Shown: one piece after another, positions 18,497 to 27,538 of the stretch | Numbering within the stretch: position 1 is the first letter of the stretch | How the letters are laid out: every line of letters begins with the position of its first letter | Assembly (NCBI RefSeq): GCF_012971725.1 | Contig: NZ_CP048833.1 | Coordinates: 2,542,001 to 2,606,000 of the forward strand | From: Pseudomonas multiresinivorans | GTDB taxonomy: Bacteria; Pseudomonadota; Gammaproteobacteria; Pseudomonadales; Pseudomonadaceae | Length of the DNA stretch: 64,000 nucleotides | Direction: 5' to 3' | Notes under the pieces: generated by a model | Told to the model about the DNA's origin: nothing | Databases searched by the model: none | What the model saw: only the letters and a program-made list of their open reading frames with translations | Made by a program: the position numbers and the translations under genes

Positions 18497-18576
18497 GTAG
18501 GATGGCGTGGAGCGCAGCGATACCCATCGGCCCTGTGCCGGCAGCATGGGTATCGCCTAGGCTCCACCCATCCTAC
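18497..18576. repeat. 80-base intergenic inverted repeat (GTAGGATGG...CCATCCTAC)
   Basis: The ends GTAGGATGG and CCATCCTAC pair, and an inner stem pairs GCGATACCCAT with ATGGGTATCGC. A partial copy with the same GGATGGCGTGGAGCG and AGCGATACCCATC blocks lies at 23731-23778. It is a dispersed non-coding element after the chemoreceptor gene. Confidence 0.75.
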
Positions 18577-18731
18577 TGGGTGACGCCTTAAACTCTTGTG
18601 TCGATACCCACGTCCAAGCACTGGCTGTCCAATCCGCTCATCCAGATTGGCGGCTTTCGACATTGCCCGCGCCCGCCTGCGGCGGGAACATCAGGGGAAC
18701 TCCAACAAGAACAAACCGGGAGTCCCCAGTG

Positions 18732-20396
18732 ATGCGTTCCCATTCCGCCGCCGCTGCCGAATTCGATTACCGCGCCACCGCCGATGCTACCCTGGCAGGC
18801 AACCTCGACGCCCTCAACGCCTGTGTCGAATGCTGCGACCGCCACGCCATCCCCGGCCGCATCGCGCTGTTCTGGGAGGGCAAAGACGGCGACAGCGCCT
18901 CCTACACCTTCACCCAGCTGAAAGAACTCTCCGGCCGCTTCGCCAGCTTCCTGCACAGCCTTGGCGTGCGCCCCGGCGATGTGGTGTCCGGCATGCTGCC
19001 GCGTACCCCGGAACTGCTGATCACCGTGCTCGGCACCTGGCGCCTGGGTGCGGTCTACCAGCCGCTGTTCACTGCCTTCGGGCCGAAAGCCATCGAGCAT
19101 CGCGTGAAGCTGGCCGGCAGCAAGGTGGTCGTCACTGACGGCGCCAACCGCAGCAAGCTGGACGAAGTACCCGACGCGCCCACACAGGTGACCGTCGGCG
19201 GGCCGAAGGGGCAGGGCATCCGCCATGGCGACTACAGCTTCTGGGCCGAACTGGAGCGCCACTTGCCGGACTTCGAACCTGTCCTGCGCAGCGGCGAAGA
19301 CACCTTCCTGCTGATGTTCACCTCCGGCACCACCGGGTTGGCCAAGCCGCTGGCCGTGCCGCTGAAAGCCATCGTCGCCTTCGTCGGCTACATGCGCGAT
19401 GCAGTGGGCCTGCGCGAGGAGGATTCGTTCTGGAACCTGGCCGATCCAGGCTGGGCCTATGGCCTCTACTACGGCGTTACCGGGCCGCTGGCCATGGGAC
19501 ACCCGATCACCTTCTACGAAGGCGCGTTCACGGTGGAGAGCACCTGCCGCATCGTGCGCAAGTACGGCATCACCAACCTGGCTGGCTCGCCCACCGCGTA
19601 CCGCCTGCTGATCGCCGCTGGCGAGGCAGTGTCCAAACCACTCAAGGGGCGACTGCGCGCGGTGAGCAGTGCCGGCGAGCCGCTGACCCCGGAAGTCATC
19701 CGCTGGTTTGCCAGCGAGCTGGGCGTGACCATCCACGACCATTACGGCCAGACCGAGCTGGGCATGGTGCTGGCCAACCACCACGAACTGGAGCACCCGG
19801 TGCACCTGGGCGCTGCCGGCTTCTCCATCCCCGGCCATCGCGTGGTGGTGCTGGACGAGCAGGGCAACGAACTGCCCGCCGGCCAGCCCGGCACGCTCGC
19901 CATGGATCGCACGCGCTCGCCGATGATGTGGTTCGCTGGCTACCAGGGCATGCCGACCAAGTCTTTCGTCGGGGACTACTACCTCAGCGGCGACACTGTT
20001 GAGCTGAACGCCGATGGCAGCATCAGCTTCGTCGGCCGCGCCGATGACCTGATCACCACCTCCGGCTACCGCGTCGGCCCGTTCGACGTGGAAAGCGCGC
20101 TGATCGAACACCCGGCAGTGATCGAGGCGGCGGTAATCGGCAAGCCGGACCCGGAGCGCACCGAGCTGGTGAAAGCCTTTGTGGTGCTCTGCTCGTCCTA
20201 CCGGCCGGGCGCGGAGCTGGCCGAGGAACTACAACAGTACGTGCGCAAGCGACTGTCGGCGCACAGCTACCCGCGGGAAGTGGAGTTCGTCGACGAACTG
20301 CCCAAGACCCCCAGCGGCAAGATCCAGCGCTTCCTCCTGCGCAACCAGGAGATCGCCAAGCAACGCGAAGCGGCCGAGAAAGCGGCAGCTCACTAA
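18732..20396 (+). CDS. AMP-binding acyl-CoA synthetase (acetyl-CoA synthetase-like)
   Basis: A 554-residue adenylate-forming enzyme, closer to short/medium-chain acetyl-CoA-synthetase-like members than the one at 13.5 kb. It shows FTSGTTGLAKP, YGQTELGM, GRADDLITTSGYRVGPFDVE and the catalytic lysine in TPSGKIQRF. The start at ATG 18732 follows GGGAGTCCCC. It begins a compact five-enzyme-type operon: synthetase, SDR, thiolase and acyl-CoA dehydrogenase follow with gaps of 10-18 bases. From memory it matches PAO1 PA2555. Confidence 0.9.
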   Translation: MRSHSAAAAEFDYRATADATLAGNLDALNACVECCDRHAIPGRIALFWEGKDGDSASYTFTQLKELSGRFASFLHSLGVRPGDVVSGMLPRTPELLITVLGTWRLGAVYQPLFTAFGPKAIEHRVKLAGSKVVVTDGANRSKLDEVPDAPTQVTVGGPKGQGIRHGDYSFWAELERHLPDFEPVLRSGEDTFLLMFTSGTTGLAKPLAVPLKAIVAFVGYMRDAVGLREEDSFWNLADPGWAYGLYYGVTGPLAMGHPITFYEGAFTVESTCRIVRKYGITNLAGSPTAYRLLIAAGEAVSKPLKGRLRAVSSAGEPLTPEVIRWFASELGVTIHDHYGQTELGMVLANHHELEHPVHLGAAGFSIPGHRVVVLDEQGNELPAGQPGTLAMDRTRSPMMWFAGYQGMPTKSFVGDYYLSGDTVELNADGSISFVGRADDLITTSGYRVGPFDVESALIEHPAVIEAAVIGKPDPERTELVKAFVVLCSSYRPGAELAEELQQYVRKRLSAHSYPREVEFVDELPKTPSGKIQRFLLRNQEIAKQREAAEKAAAH

Positions 20397-20414
20397 GTAC
20401 AGCGGAGAGACTTC

Positions 20415-21185
20415 ATGCAGATCCAGAACAAGGTATTCCTCATCACCGGCGGCGGCTCCGGCCTCGGCGCCGCCACGGCGAAACTGCTGGTGTCCGCAGG
20501 CGCCAAGGTAGTGCTGGCCGACATCAACGCCGAAGCCGGCGCGGCCCAGGCCGCCGAGCTGGGCGAAGCCAATGCGCGCTTCATCCGCACCGACGTGTGC
20601 AGCGAGGCGGACGGCAAGGCCGCCGTGCAGCTTGCCCTCGATGCCTTCGGTGCGCTGCATGGGCTGGCCAACTGTGCGGGCGTGGCGCCGGCAGAAAAAG
20701 TCATCGGCCGCAACGGTGTGCACGGGCTGGACAGCTTCACCCGCACCATCAATATCAACCTGATCGGCACTTTCAACATGCTGCGCCTGGCCGCCGAAGC
20801 CATGGCGCAGAACCAGCCGGACGCCGGCGGCGAGCGCGGCATCATCATCAACACTGCCTCGGTGGCTGCCTTCGACGGGCAGATCGGCCAGGCCGCGTAC
20901 TCTGCCTCCAAGAGCGCCGTAGTCGGCATGACTCTGCCGGTCGCCCGCGAACTGGCGCGCTCGGGCATCCGCGTGATGACAATCGCCCCCGGCATCTTCG
21001 AGACGCCGATGATGGCCGCCATGCCCCAGGAAGTCCGTGACTCTCTCGGCGCCAGCGTGCCATTCCCGCCGCGCCTCGGCCGCCCGGATGAATACGCCGC
21101 GCTGGCCCGCCACATCATCGAGAACAGCATGCTCAACGGCGAAGTGATCCGCCTCGACGGCGCCATCCGCATGGCCGCGAAGTAA
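20415..21185 (+). CDS. SDR, 3-hydroxyacyl-CoA dehydrogenase type II-like
   Basis: A 256-residue short-chain dehydrogenase with TGGGSGLG near the N-terminus, NCAG, and the catalytic set NTASV and YSASK. It is closest in pattern to 17-beta-HSD10/3-hydroxy-2-methylbutyryl-CoA dehydrogenases, including IAPGIFETPM. It would oxidise a 3-hydroxyacyl-CoA to the ketoacyl-CoA with NAD, the step before the thiolase that follows 13 bases later. The ATG at 20415 follows GGAGAGACTTC. From memory it matches PAO1 PA2554. Confidence 0.9.
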   Translation: MQIQNKVFLITGGGSGLGAATAKLLVSAGAKVVLADINAEAGAAQAAELGEANARFIRTDVCSEADGKAAVQLALDAFGALHGLANCAGVAPAEKVIGRNGVHGLDSFTRTININLIGTFNMLRLAAEAMAQNQPDAGGERGIIINTASVAAFDGQIGQAAYSASKSAVVGMTLPVARELARSGIRVMTIAPGIFETPMMAAMPQEVRDSLGASVPFPPRLGRPDEYAALARHIIENSMLNGEVIRLDGAIRMAAK

Positions 21186-21198
21186 GAGGAGATAGCTC

Positions 21199-22383
21199 AT
21201 GAACGATCCCATCGTTATCGTCAGCGCCACCCGTACGCCCATGGGCGGCTTCCTCGGCGACTTCAAGGACGTCACCGCCGCCACCCTCGGCGCGGCCGCG
21301 ATTCGCGCCGCTGTCGAACGCGCCCGCCTGGGCGCCGAAGAGGTGGACGAAGCGGTGCTCGGCTGCGTGCTCTCCGCCGGGCAGGGCCAGGCGCCGGCGC
21401 GCCAGGCAGTGCTGGGCGCGGGCCTCACGCGTGGCACGCCGTGCTCCACGGTGAACAAGATGTGCGGCTCGGGCATGAAGGCCGCGATGATGGCCCACGA
21501 CTCCATCCTCGCCGGCAGCGCCCGCGTGGCTTTGGCCGGCGGCATGGAGAGCATGTCCAACGCGCCGTACCTGCTGGAGCGCGCCCGCAGCGGTTACCGC
21601 ATGGGTCACGGCAAGGTGCTTGACCACATGTTCCTCGACGGCCTCGAAGATGCCTACGACAAGGGCCGCCTGATGGGCACCTTTGCCGAAGATTGCGCCG
21701 AGAAATACGGTTTCACCCGCCAGCAGCAGGACGACTACGCCATCGCCTCGCTGACCCGCGCGCAGAAGGCCATGAGCGAAGGCCGCTTCGTCGAGGAAAT
21801 CGTCCCGCTGACCGTCAAGGCCGGCAAGGAAACCCGCGAAATCAGCCAGGACGAACAGCCGCCCAAGGCGCGCCCGGACAAGATTCCGACCCTGAAACCC
21901 GCCTTCCGCGACGGCGGCACGGTAACCGCCGCCAACGCCAGCTCCATCTCTGACGGCGCCGCCGCGCTGGTGCTGATGCGCCTGTCCGAAGCCGAGAAAC
22001 GCGGCCTCACGCCGCTGGCCGCGATCCGTGGCCACTCGTCCTTCGCTGACGCGCCGAACCTGTTCCCGACCGCTCCGGTAGGCGCAGTGAACCGCCTGCT
22101 GCAACGCACCGGCTGGGCCATCGGCGATGTCGACCTGTTCGAGGTCAACGAAGCCTTCGCCGTGGTTGCCATGGCCGCCATGCGCGAGCTGGATATTCCC
22201 CACGACAAGCTCAACGTCCACGGCGGCGCCTGCGCCCTCGGCCACCCCATCGGTGCCTCTGGCGCGCGGGTTATCGTGACCCTGCTGTCGGCGCTCAAGC
22301 AGTACGACCTCAAGCGCGGCGTGGCCTCGGTGTGCATCGGCGGCGGCGAAGCCACGGCCATTGCGGTCGAGCGCCTGGCGTAA
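21199..22383 (+). CDS. Acetyl-CoA acetyltransferase (thiolase)
   Basis: A 394-residue thiolase with nucleophile C89 in NKMCGSGMK, the GHPIGASGAR histidine motif and the second cysteine in VCIGGGEATA. It cleaves the ketoacyl-CoA made by the upstream dehydrogenase. Its length and the motif set fit biosynthetic/acetoacetyl-type or 2-methylacetoacetyl-CoA thiolases. AGAGGAGATAGCTC precedes the ATG. The next gene starts ten bases after its stop. From memory it matches PAO1 PA2553. Confidence 0.92.
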   Translation: MNDPIVIVSATRTPMGGFLGDFKDVTAATLGAAAIRAAVERARLGAEEVDEAVLGCVLSAGQGQAPARQAVLGAGLTRGTPCSTVNKMCGSGMKAAMMAHDSILAGSARVALAGGMESMSNAPYLLERARSGYRMGHGKVLDHMFLDGLEDAYDKGRLMGTFAEDCAEKYGFTRQQQDDYAIASLTRAQKAMSEGRFVEEIVPLTVKAGKETREISQDEQPPKARPDKIPTLKPAFRDGGTVTAANASSISDGAAALVLMRLSEAEKRGLTPLAAIRGHSSFADAPNLFPTAPVGAVNRLLQRTGWAIGDVDLFEVNEAFAVVAMAAMRELDIPHDKLNVHGGACALGHPIGASGARVIVTLLSALKQYDLKRGVASVCIGGGEATAIAVERLA

Positions 22384-22393
22384 GGAGCCAACC

Positions 22394-23521
22394 ATGATTC
22401 CCAGTGAAGAAGACATCCAGATCCGCGACGTTGCCCGACAGTTCGCCCAGGAGCGGCTGAAGCCCTTCGCCGCCGACTGGGACCGTGAGCACCGTTTCCC
22501 CGCGGAAGCGATCAAGGAAATGGCCGACCTCGGCTTCCTCGGCATGCTGGTGGCGGAGGAGTGGGGCGGCGCGCAGACCGGCCACCTGGCCTACGCCATG
22601 GCGCTGGAAGAGATCGCCGCCGGCGACGGCGCCTGCTCGACCATCATGAGCGTGCACAACTCGGTGGGCTGCATGCCCATCGCCAAGTTCGGCAACGACG
22701 AGCAGAAGCGCCAGTTCCTCGTGCCCCTGGCGCGTGGCGAAATGATCGGCGCCTTTGCCCTGACCGAGCCGCAGGCCGGCTCCGACGCCAGCTTCCTCAA
22801 GACCCGCGCGCGCCGCGACGGCGAGCACTACGTGCTGAACGGCAGCAAGCAGTTCATCACCTCCGGCAGCCATGCTGGTGTAGTGATCGTCTTCGCAGTA
22901 ACCGATGCGGCGGCGGGCAAGAAGGGCATCAGCGCCTTCATCGTGCCGACCGATACGCCCGGCTACCGCGTGGTGCGTGTCGAGGACAAGCTCGGCCAGC
23001 ATGCCTCGGACACCTGCCAGATCGCCTTCGACGATGTGCGCATCCCCGCCAGCTACCGGCTGGGCGAGGAGGGGCAGGGCTACGCCATTGCTCTGGCGAA
23101 CCTGGAAGGCGGTCGCATCGGCATCGCTTCGCAAGCCGTCGGCATGGCCCGCGCCGCGTTCGAATACGCCCGTGACTACGCCCACGAGCGCGAGACCTTC
23201 GGCAAGCCGATCATCCAGCACCAGGCCGTGGCTTTCCGCCTGAGCGACATGGCCACCGAGATCGCTGTCGCGCGACAGATGGTCCACCACGCCGCCAGCC
23301 TGCGCGAAGCCGGCTTGCCGTGCCTGACCGAGGCCTCCATGGCCAAGCTGTTCGCCTCGGAAATGGCCGAGCGCGTGTGCTCCGCGGCAATCCAGACCCT
23401 CGGCGGTTATGGTTATCTGCAGGACTACCCGGTGGAACGCATCTACCGCGACGTGCGCGTGTGCCAGATCTACGAAGGCACCAGCGACGTGCAGAGGCTG
23501 GTGATCGCACGGAGTCTTTGA
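22394..23521 (+). CDS. Acyl-CoA dehydrogenase (short/branched-chain type)
   Basis: A 375-residue FAD-dependent dehydrogenase that makes the 2,3-double bond in acyl-CoA and passes electrons to ETF. FAD and substrate motifs are visible: AFALTEPQAGSDAS, FITSGSHAG and, near the C-terminus, QTLGGYGYLQDYPVERIYRD followed by YEGTSDVQR, which carries the catalytic glutamate. AAGGAGCCAACC precedes the ATG at 22394. It closes the operon begun at 18732. The set (synthetase, dehydrogenases, thiolase, no separate enoyl-CoA hydratase) is nearly complete for one round of beta-oxidation. From memory it matches PAO1 PA2552. Confidence 0.92.
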   Translation: MIPSEEDIQIRDVARQFAQERLKPFAADWDREHRFPAEAIKEMADLGFLGMLVAEEWGGAQTGHLAYAMALEEIAAGDGACSTIMSVHNSVGCMPIAKFGNDEQKRQFLVPLARGEMIGAFALTEPQAGSDASFLKTRARRDGEHYVLNGSKQFITSGSHAGVVIVFAVTDAAAGKKGISAFIVPTDTPGYRVVRVEDKLGQHASDTCQIAFDDVRIPASYRLGEEGQGYAIALANLEGGRIGIASQAVGMARAAFEYARDYAHERETFGKPIIQHQAVAFRLSDMATEIAVARQMVHHAASLREAGLPCLTEASMAKLFASEMAERVCSAAIQTLGGYGYLQDYPVERIYRDVRVCQIYEGTSDVQRLVIARSL

Positions 23522-23530
23522 AGGGTTCGC

Positions 23531-23582
23531 CGGCAGACCCCGGCCTGTTCGTTGGACAGGCACTTCGGCAGGGCGGGGTCTG
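23531..23582 (+). terminator. Long-loop inverted repeat after the acyl-CoA operon
   Basis: GCAGACCCCG near 23533 pairs with CGGGGTCTGC near 23573, with about 30 bases between that themselves contain a small stem (CCTG with CAGG). There is no T-run immediately after. It may act as a rho-independent-like or mRNA-protecting structure. Confidence 0.4.
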
Positions 23583-23617
23583 CAGGTGACTTGTTGGACC
23601 TGACGCCTTCGCTTTTT

Positions 23618-23695
23618 GTAGGAGCGAGCTCGCTCGCGAACCGCCCAACCGACGAGCTACCGGCAAGCAATGTTCGCGAGCAAGCTCGCTCCTAC
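23618..23695. repeat. REP-type inverted pair (GTAGGAGCGAGCTCGCTCGC family)
   Basis: One copy at 23618-23641 faces an inverse copy at 23672-23695 with one mismatch (GCAAGCTC for GCGAGCTC). The same unit recurs at 55747-55811. Confidence 0.85.
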
Positions 23696-23730
23696 AAGGT
23701 TGGTCACGGCATGTGACGCCAGCGGCTACA

Positions 23731-23778
23731 CAGGATGGCGTGGAGCGAAGCGATACCCATCAATGGGCATCGCCCCAG
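23731..23778. repeat. Partial copy of the 18497-18576 element
   Basis: AGGATGGCGTGGAGCGAAGC then GATACCCATC matches the left half of the element at 18497-18576. The right half is degraded (ATGGGCATCGCCCC). It abuts the end of the LysR gene. Confidence 0.65.
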
Positions 23779-23781
23779 GCA

Positions 23782-24714
23782 TCAGGCGCGCTCCGCCGCC
23801 TCGCGCGCCTCGCGTGCCGTCACCTGCTGGCACAACTCGATGATCTGCTCGCGCATCCAGCGGTTGGCCGGGTCCTGGTCGGTGCTTTCGTGCCAGTACA
23901 GGTGGGTTTCCAGCTTCGGCACGTCATTCACCGGCAGGTCGACGAAGTGCAGGCCGTGGTGGCGGGCGAAGCGCTCGGGGACGGTGACCACCATGTCGGT
24001 CTGCTGCACCACGGTGGAGGCCATCAGGTAGTGCTGCGAGCGCAGGGCGATCTTGCGTTGCAGCCCCATCTTGCCCAGCGACAGGTCGACGTAGCCCAGG
24101 CCGCTGCGGCGGCTGGAAATCTGGATGTGAGCCACCGACAGGTATTCCTCCAGCGTCACCTTGTCCTTGGCCAGTGCATGGCCCTGGCGCATGGCGCAGA
24201 CGTAGCGGTCTTCCATCAGTTTGACGTGGCGCACCTGCGGGTCGGTGTTCAGCGGCGCGTCCACGGCGAAGTCCAGGCGGCCGGCGGCCAGCTCCTTGGT
24301 GGTTTCGCGGCGCTTGGAGAGGAAGCTCTCGATGTGCACGTTCGGTGCCTGGCGGCGCAGGCGCTGGAACAGCGGCGGCAGGACGATGGCCTCGGTGAGG
24401 TCGGTCATGCTGATGCGGTAGGTCTTGTTCGCCTGGGTCGGGGTGAAGGTACGGCTTTCCTGCACCGACACGCGCAGCAGCTGCAGCGCGTTGCGCACCG
24501 GGCCAATGATGTTCTGCGCCATGGGGGTGGGCACCATGCCCTGCGCGGTGCGCACGAACAGCGGGTCGTTGAAGGTTTCGCGCAGGCGGGCGAGGGCGTT
24601 GGAGACGGCGGGCTGGGTGATGCCGACTATCTGTCCGGCGCGGGTCAGGTTGGCTTCGGTATAGATCGCGTCGAAGACGATGAACAGGTTCAGATCGACC
24701 TTGCTGAGGTTCAT
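23782..24714 (-). CDS. LysR-family transcriptional regulator
   Basis: A 310-residue LysR regulator. The N-terminal winged helix-turn-helix reads NLTRAGQIVGITQPAVSNALARLRE; the periplasmic-binding-fold sensor domain follows from about residue 95. I chose the ATG ending at 24714 because GGGAG lies upstream and the family start MNLSKVDLN follows; the frame stays open 27 codons further. It is divergent from the acyl-CoA dehydrogenase at 24881 across 166 bases that include ATGAATGTTCAT (24784-24795), a possible half of its binding site. From memory it matches PAO1 PA2551. Confidence 0.92.
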   Translation of the reverse strand: MNLSKVDLNLFIVFDAIYTEANLTRAGQIVGITQPAVSNALARLRETFNDPLFVRTAQGMVPTPMAQNIIGPVRNALQLLRVSVQESRTFTPTQANKTYRISMTDLTEAIVLPPLFQRLRRQAPNVHIESFLSKRRETTKELAAGRLDFAVDAPLNTDPQVRHVKLMEDRYVCAMRQGHALAKDKVTLEEYLSVAHIQISSRRSGLGYVDLSLGKMGLQRKIALRSQHYLMASTVVQQTDMVVTVPERFARHHGLHFVDLPVNDVPKLETHLYWHESTDQDPANRWMREQIIELCQQVTAREAREAAERA

Positions 24715-24880
24715 TCCAGGGCTCCCGCTTGTCATTGTTTTGGCCCGATCATACCCGAACCTGCGCCCAGGTCCATATGGGTTATGAATGTTCATCGATT
24801 CGGATAATAGGCTGGGTAAATTCTTCCCGCTGTTCTAGCATCACTCCACACAAACAACCGCCGCCAGAAGGTTAGCCCCC

Positions 24881-26110
24881 ATGGATTTCGCTTATTCCGC
24901 CAAGGTTCAGGACCTGCGTGAGCGCCTCACCGCGTTCATGGAAGCCAACGTCTATCCCGCCGAGAGGGTGTTCGAGGAGCAAGTGGCCCAGGGTGACCGC
25001 TGGCAGCCCACGCAAATCATGGAAGACCTCAAGCTCAAGGCGAAAGCCGAAGGCCTGTGGAACCTGTTCCTGCCGGAGTCCGAGCTGGGCGCTGGCCTGA
25101 CCAACATGGAATACGCACCGCTGGCCGAGATCATGGGCCGCTCGCTGATCGGCTCCGAACCCTTCAACTGCGCAGCTCCCGACACCGGTAACATGGAAGT
25201 GCTGGTGCGCTACGGCTCCGAAGAGCACAAGCGCACCTGGCTGGAGCCGCTGCTGCGTGGCGAGATCCGCTCCGCCTTCGCCATGACCGAACCGGGCGTG
25301 GCTTCTTCCGACGCCACCAACATGCAGGCCAACGCCGTACGCGACGGTGACGAGTGGGTCATCAACGGCCGCAAGTGGTGGACCTCCGGCGCCTGCGACC
25401 CGCGCTGCAAGATCATGATCTTCATGGGCCTGACCAATCCGGACGCGCCGCGCCACCAGCAGCACTCGATGATCCTGGTGCCCACCGACGCCCCCGGCGT
25501 GAAGATCCTCCGTCCTCTGCCGGTGTTCGGCTACGACGATGCTCCGCACGGCCACGCCGAAGTGCTGTTCGAGAACGTCCGCGTGCCCTACGAGAACGTC
25601 CTGCTCGGCGAAGGCCGCGGCTTCGAGATCGCCCAGGGTCGCCTTGGTCCAGGCCGTATCCACCACTGCATGCGCTCCATCGGCATGGCCGAGCGCGCGC
25701 TGGAACTGATGTGCAAGCGCTCCGTCAGCCGCACCGCCTTCGGCAAGCCGCTGGCACGCCTGGGTGGCAATATCGACCACATCGCCAACTCGCGCATCGA
25801 GATCAACCAGGCTCGCCTGCTGACGCTCAATGCCGCGTACATGATGGACAAGGCCGGCAACAAGTTTGCCCAGAGCGAGATTGCCCAGATCAAGGTCGTC
25901 GCGCCCAACGTCGCCCTGCAGGTGATCGACCGCGCCATCCAGATGCACGGCGGCGCCGGCGTCTCCAACGACTTCCCCCTGGCCTACTGGTACGCCATGC
26001 AGCGCACCCTGCGCCTGGCCGACGGTCCGGACGAGGTGCACCGTGCCGCCATCGGCAAATACGAGATCGGCAAGTACGTGCCGCGTGACGCGCTGCGTAG
26101 CAGCCACTGA
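24881..26110 (+). CDS. Acyl-CoA dehydrogenase (ACAD10/11-like)
   Basis: A 409-residue acyl-CoA dehydrogenase. AMTEPGVASSDATN and WWTSGACDPRCK mark the FAD/substrate region, and the C-terminal half has QMHGGAGVSNDFPLAYWYA and ADGPDEVHRAAIGKYE. This pattern is that of the ACAD10/11-type subgroup, which often acts on unusual or hydroxylated acyl chains. It is divergent from, and probably controlled by, the LysR gene at 23782-24714. A terminator follows at once, so it is a single-gene unit. From memory it matches PAO1 PA2550. Confidence 0.92.
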   Translation: MDFAYSAKVQDLRERLTAFMEANVYPAERVFEEQVAQGDRWQPTQIMEDLKLKAKAEGLWNLFLPESELGAGLTNMEYAPLAEIMGRSLIGSEPFNCAAPDTGNMEVLVRYGSEEHKRTWLEPLLRGEIRSAFAMTEPGVASSDATNMQANAVRDGDEWVINGRKWWTSGACDPRCKIMIFMGLTNPDAPRHQQHSMILVPTDAPGVKILRPLPVFGYDDAPHGHAEVLFENVRVPYENVLLGEGRGFEIAQGRLGPGRIHHCMRSIGMAERALELMCKRSVSRTAFGKPLARLGGNIDHIANSRIEINQARLLTLNAAYMMDKAGNKFAQSEIAQIKVVAPNVALQVIDRAIQMHGGAGVSNDFPLAYWYAMQRTLRLADGPDEVHRAAIGKYEIGKYVPRDALRSSH

Positions 26111-26122
26111 TCACAAGCACTC

Positions 26123-26156
26123 ATGAAAAAGGCCCGCTGATGCGGGCCTTTTTCAT
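26123..26156 (+). terminator. Rho-independent terminator after the acyl-CoA dehydrogenase
   Basis: ATGAAAAAGGCCCGC and GCGGGCCTTTTTCAT form a perfect 15-pair stem around a four-base loop. The A- and T-rich ends make it usable in both directions. Confidence 0.93.
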
Positions 26157-26176
26157 TTGCGGGCGTCATGCCGTGT

Positions 26177-26258
26177 GTAGGAGCGGACTCCGTCCGCGAT
26201 AGGTTTCCGGCGGCTCGGAGCTGGCCAACTGCACATCGCGGACGGAGTCCGCTCCTAC
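26177..26258. repeat. REP-type inverted pair (GTAGGAGCGGACTCCGTCCG family)
   Basis: Perfect 24-base copies face each other at 26177-26200 and 26235-26258, between the acyl-CoA dehydrogenase terminator and the small gene at 26327. Confidence 0.9.
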
Positions 26259-26326
26259 GCTCGAATCAGACGCCGGTCGTGCTCGACTCACAAAGCACAA
26301 GACCAGCTTGCGCTGGCCCTGTTCAT

Positions 26327-26527
26327 TCACTGATCCGGTGACGGCTCCGGTCCATCCGCCTGGCTCTGCTGCGTCAGCAACCACTCCCGGCGAGTGTGCA
26401 ACTGGGCGGCGAAGGCTCGCGCGGCGGCTTCATGGGGAAATCGCAGCGCGCGACGACCGAGACGGACCTGCCAATAGGCCCCGCCGCGAAACTCAACGGC
26501 TTCGATCCTCACCTCCAGCGCTTGCAT
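26327..26527 (-). CDS. Small hypothetical protein overlapping terC
   Basis: A 66-residue protein (MQALEVRIEAVEFRGGAYWQ onward) with a compact predicted beta-alpha pattern and a glutamine/aspartate-rich tail. It has no signal or membrane segment and no family I recognise. The start is well supported: AGGAGAGG lies just before the ATG at 26525-26527. The first 35 bases overlap the end of terC in another frame, so the two are probably translationally coupled. From memory PAO1 has a small hypothetical gene in the same place. Confidence 0.65.
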   Translation of the reverse strand: MQALEVRIEAVEFRGGAYWQVRLGRRALRFPHEAAARAFAAQLHTRREWLLTQQSQADGPEPSPDQ

Positions 26528-27536
26528 GGATCCTCTCCTGGCTGACGATTTCCAGCGGTTCCTCGCTGGTCCGGCGCGTCTTGAGCAAGGATAGCAGTAT
26601 GCCACCCGCCAAAAGGCCGAAGGTTACGCCAAGGGACAGGGCGGCGGGAACCTTGCCGATGAATCCGTGCAGGAAAATCTTCGTGCCGATGAACACCAGG
26701 ACCAGCGCCAGGGCGTACTTCAGGTACACGAAGCGGTGGATCATCGCCGCCAGCGAGAAGTACAGGGCGCGCAGGCCGAGGATGGCGAAGATGTTCGAGG
26801 TGTAGACGATGAACGGGTCCTGGGTGATGGCGAAGATCGCCGGCACGCTGTCCACGGCGAACACCAGGTCGGCCAGCTCGATCAGGATCAGCGCCAGGAA
26901 CAGCGGGGTGGCGTAGCGCACCAGCTTGCCCGTGGCATCGGGTTTCATCACGAAGAAGTGATGCTCATGGATGGTGTCGGTCATGCGGATGCGCTTGCGC
27001 AGGAACTTCAGCACCGGGTTGTTGGCCAGGTCAGGCTCTTCGTCGTGCTTGGCGAACAGCATCTTTACGCCGCTGAACAGCAGGAAGGCGCCGAACACGT
27101 ACATGATCCACTCGAACTCCTTCACCAGCGCGGCGCCCAGGCCGATCATCAGCGCGCGCATGACGATGGCGCCGAGAATGCCCCAGAACAGCACCTGGTG
27201 CTGGTAACGGCGAGGGATGCCGAAGAAGCCGAAGATCATCGCCATGACGAACACGTTGTCCATCGATAGCGACTGTTCGACGAGGAAGCCGGTGTAGTAC
27301 TCCACCGCGCTGGTGGCGCCGAACTCGTACCAGACCCAGCCACCGAAGGCCAGGCCGCAGGCGAAGTAGCCGGCAGAGAGCATCAGGCTCTCGCGCACGC
27401 CGATCTCGTGGTGATCGCGTTGCAGGACGCCCAGGTCGAGTACGAGGAGAAGAATCACGATGGCCAGGAAGGCCAGCCAGAACCAGGTGGCGGTTCCGAG
27501 GAATGGTTCGGTTAAAAAGGCGTGCAGAGCTGTCAT
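26493..27536 (-). CDS. TerC/Alx-family integral membrane protein
   Basis: A 347-residue protein with about nine hydrophobic segments. The family's acidic motifs within the membrane are visible: VEQSLSMDNVFVMAMIF and ELADLVFAVDSVPAIFAIT. TerC/Alx proteins are linked to tellurite resistance, alkaline pH and, more generally, manganese export in other bacteria; the precise role here is unknown. The ATG ends at 27536, with GGAGGGG just four to five bases upstream, unusually close and held in a predicted leader stem (27539-27643). Confidence 0.88.
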   Translation of the reverse strand: MTALHAFLTEPFLGTATWFWLAFLAIVILLLVLDLGVLQRDHHEIGVRESLMLSAGYFACGLAFGGWVWYEFGATSAVEYYTGFLVEQSLSMDNVFVMAMIFGFFGIPRRYQHQVLFWGILGAIVMRALMIGLGAALVKEFEWIMYVFGAFLLFSGVKMLFAKHDEEPDLANNPVLKFLRKRIRMTDTIHEHHFFVMKPDATGKLVRYATPLFLALILIELADLVFAVDSVPAIFAITQDPFIVYTSNIFAILGLRALYFSLAAMIHRFVYLKYALALVLVFIGTKIFLHGFIGKVPAALSLGVTFGLLAGGILLSLLKTRRTSEEPLEIVSQERIHASAGGEDRSR

Positions 27537-27538
27537 TT

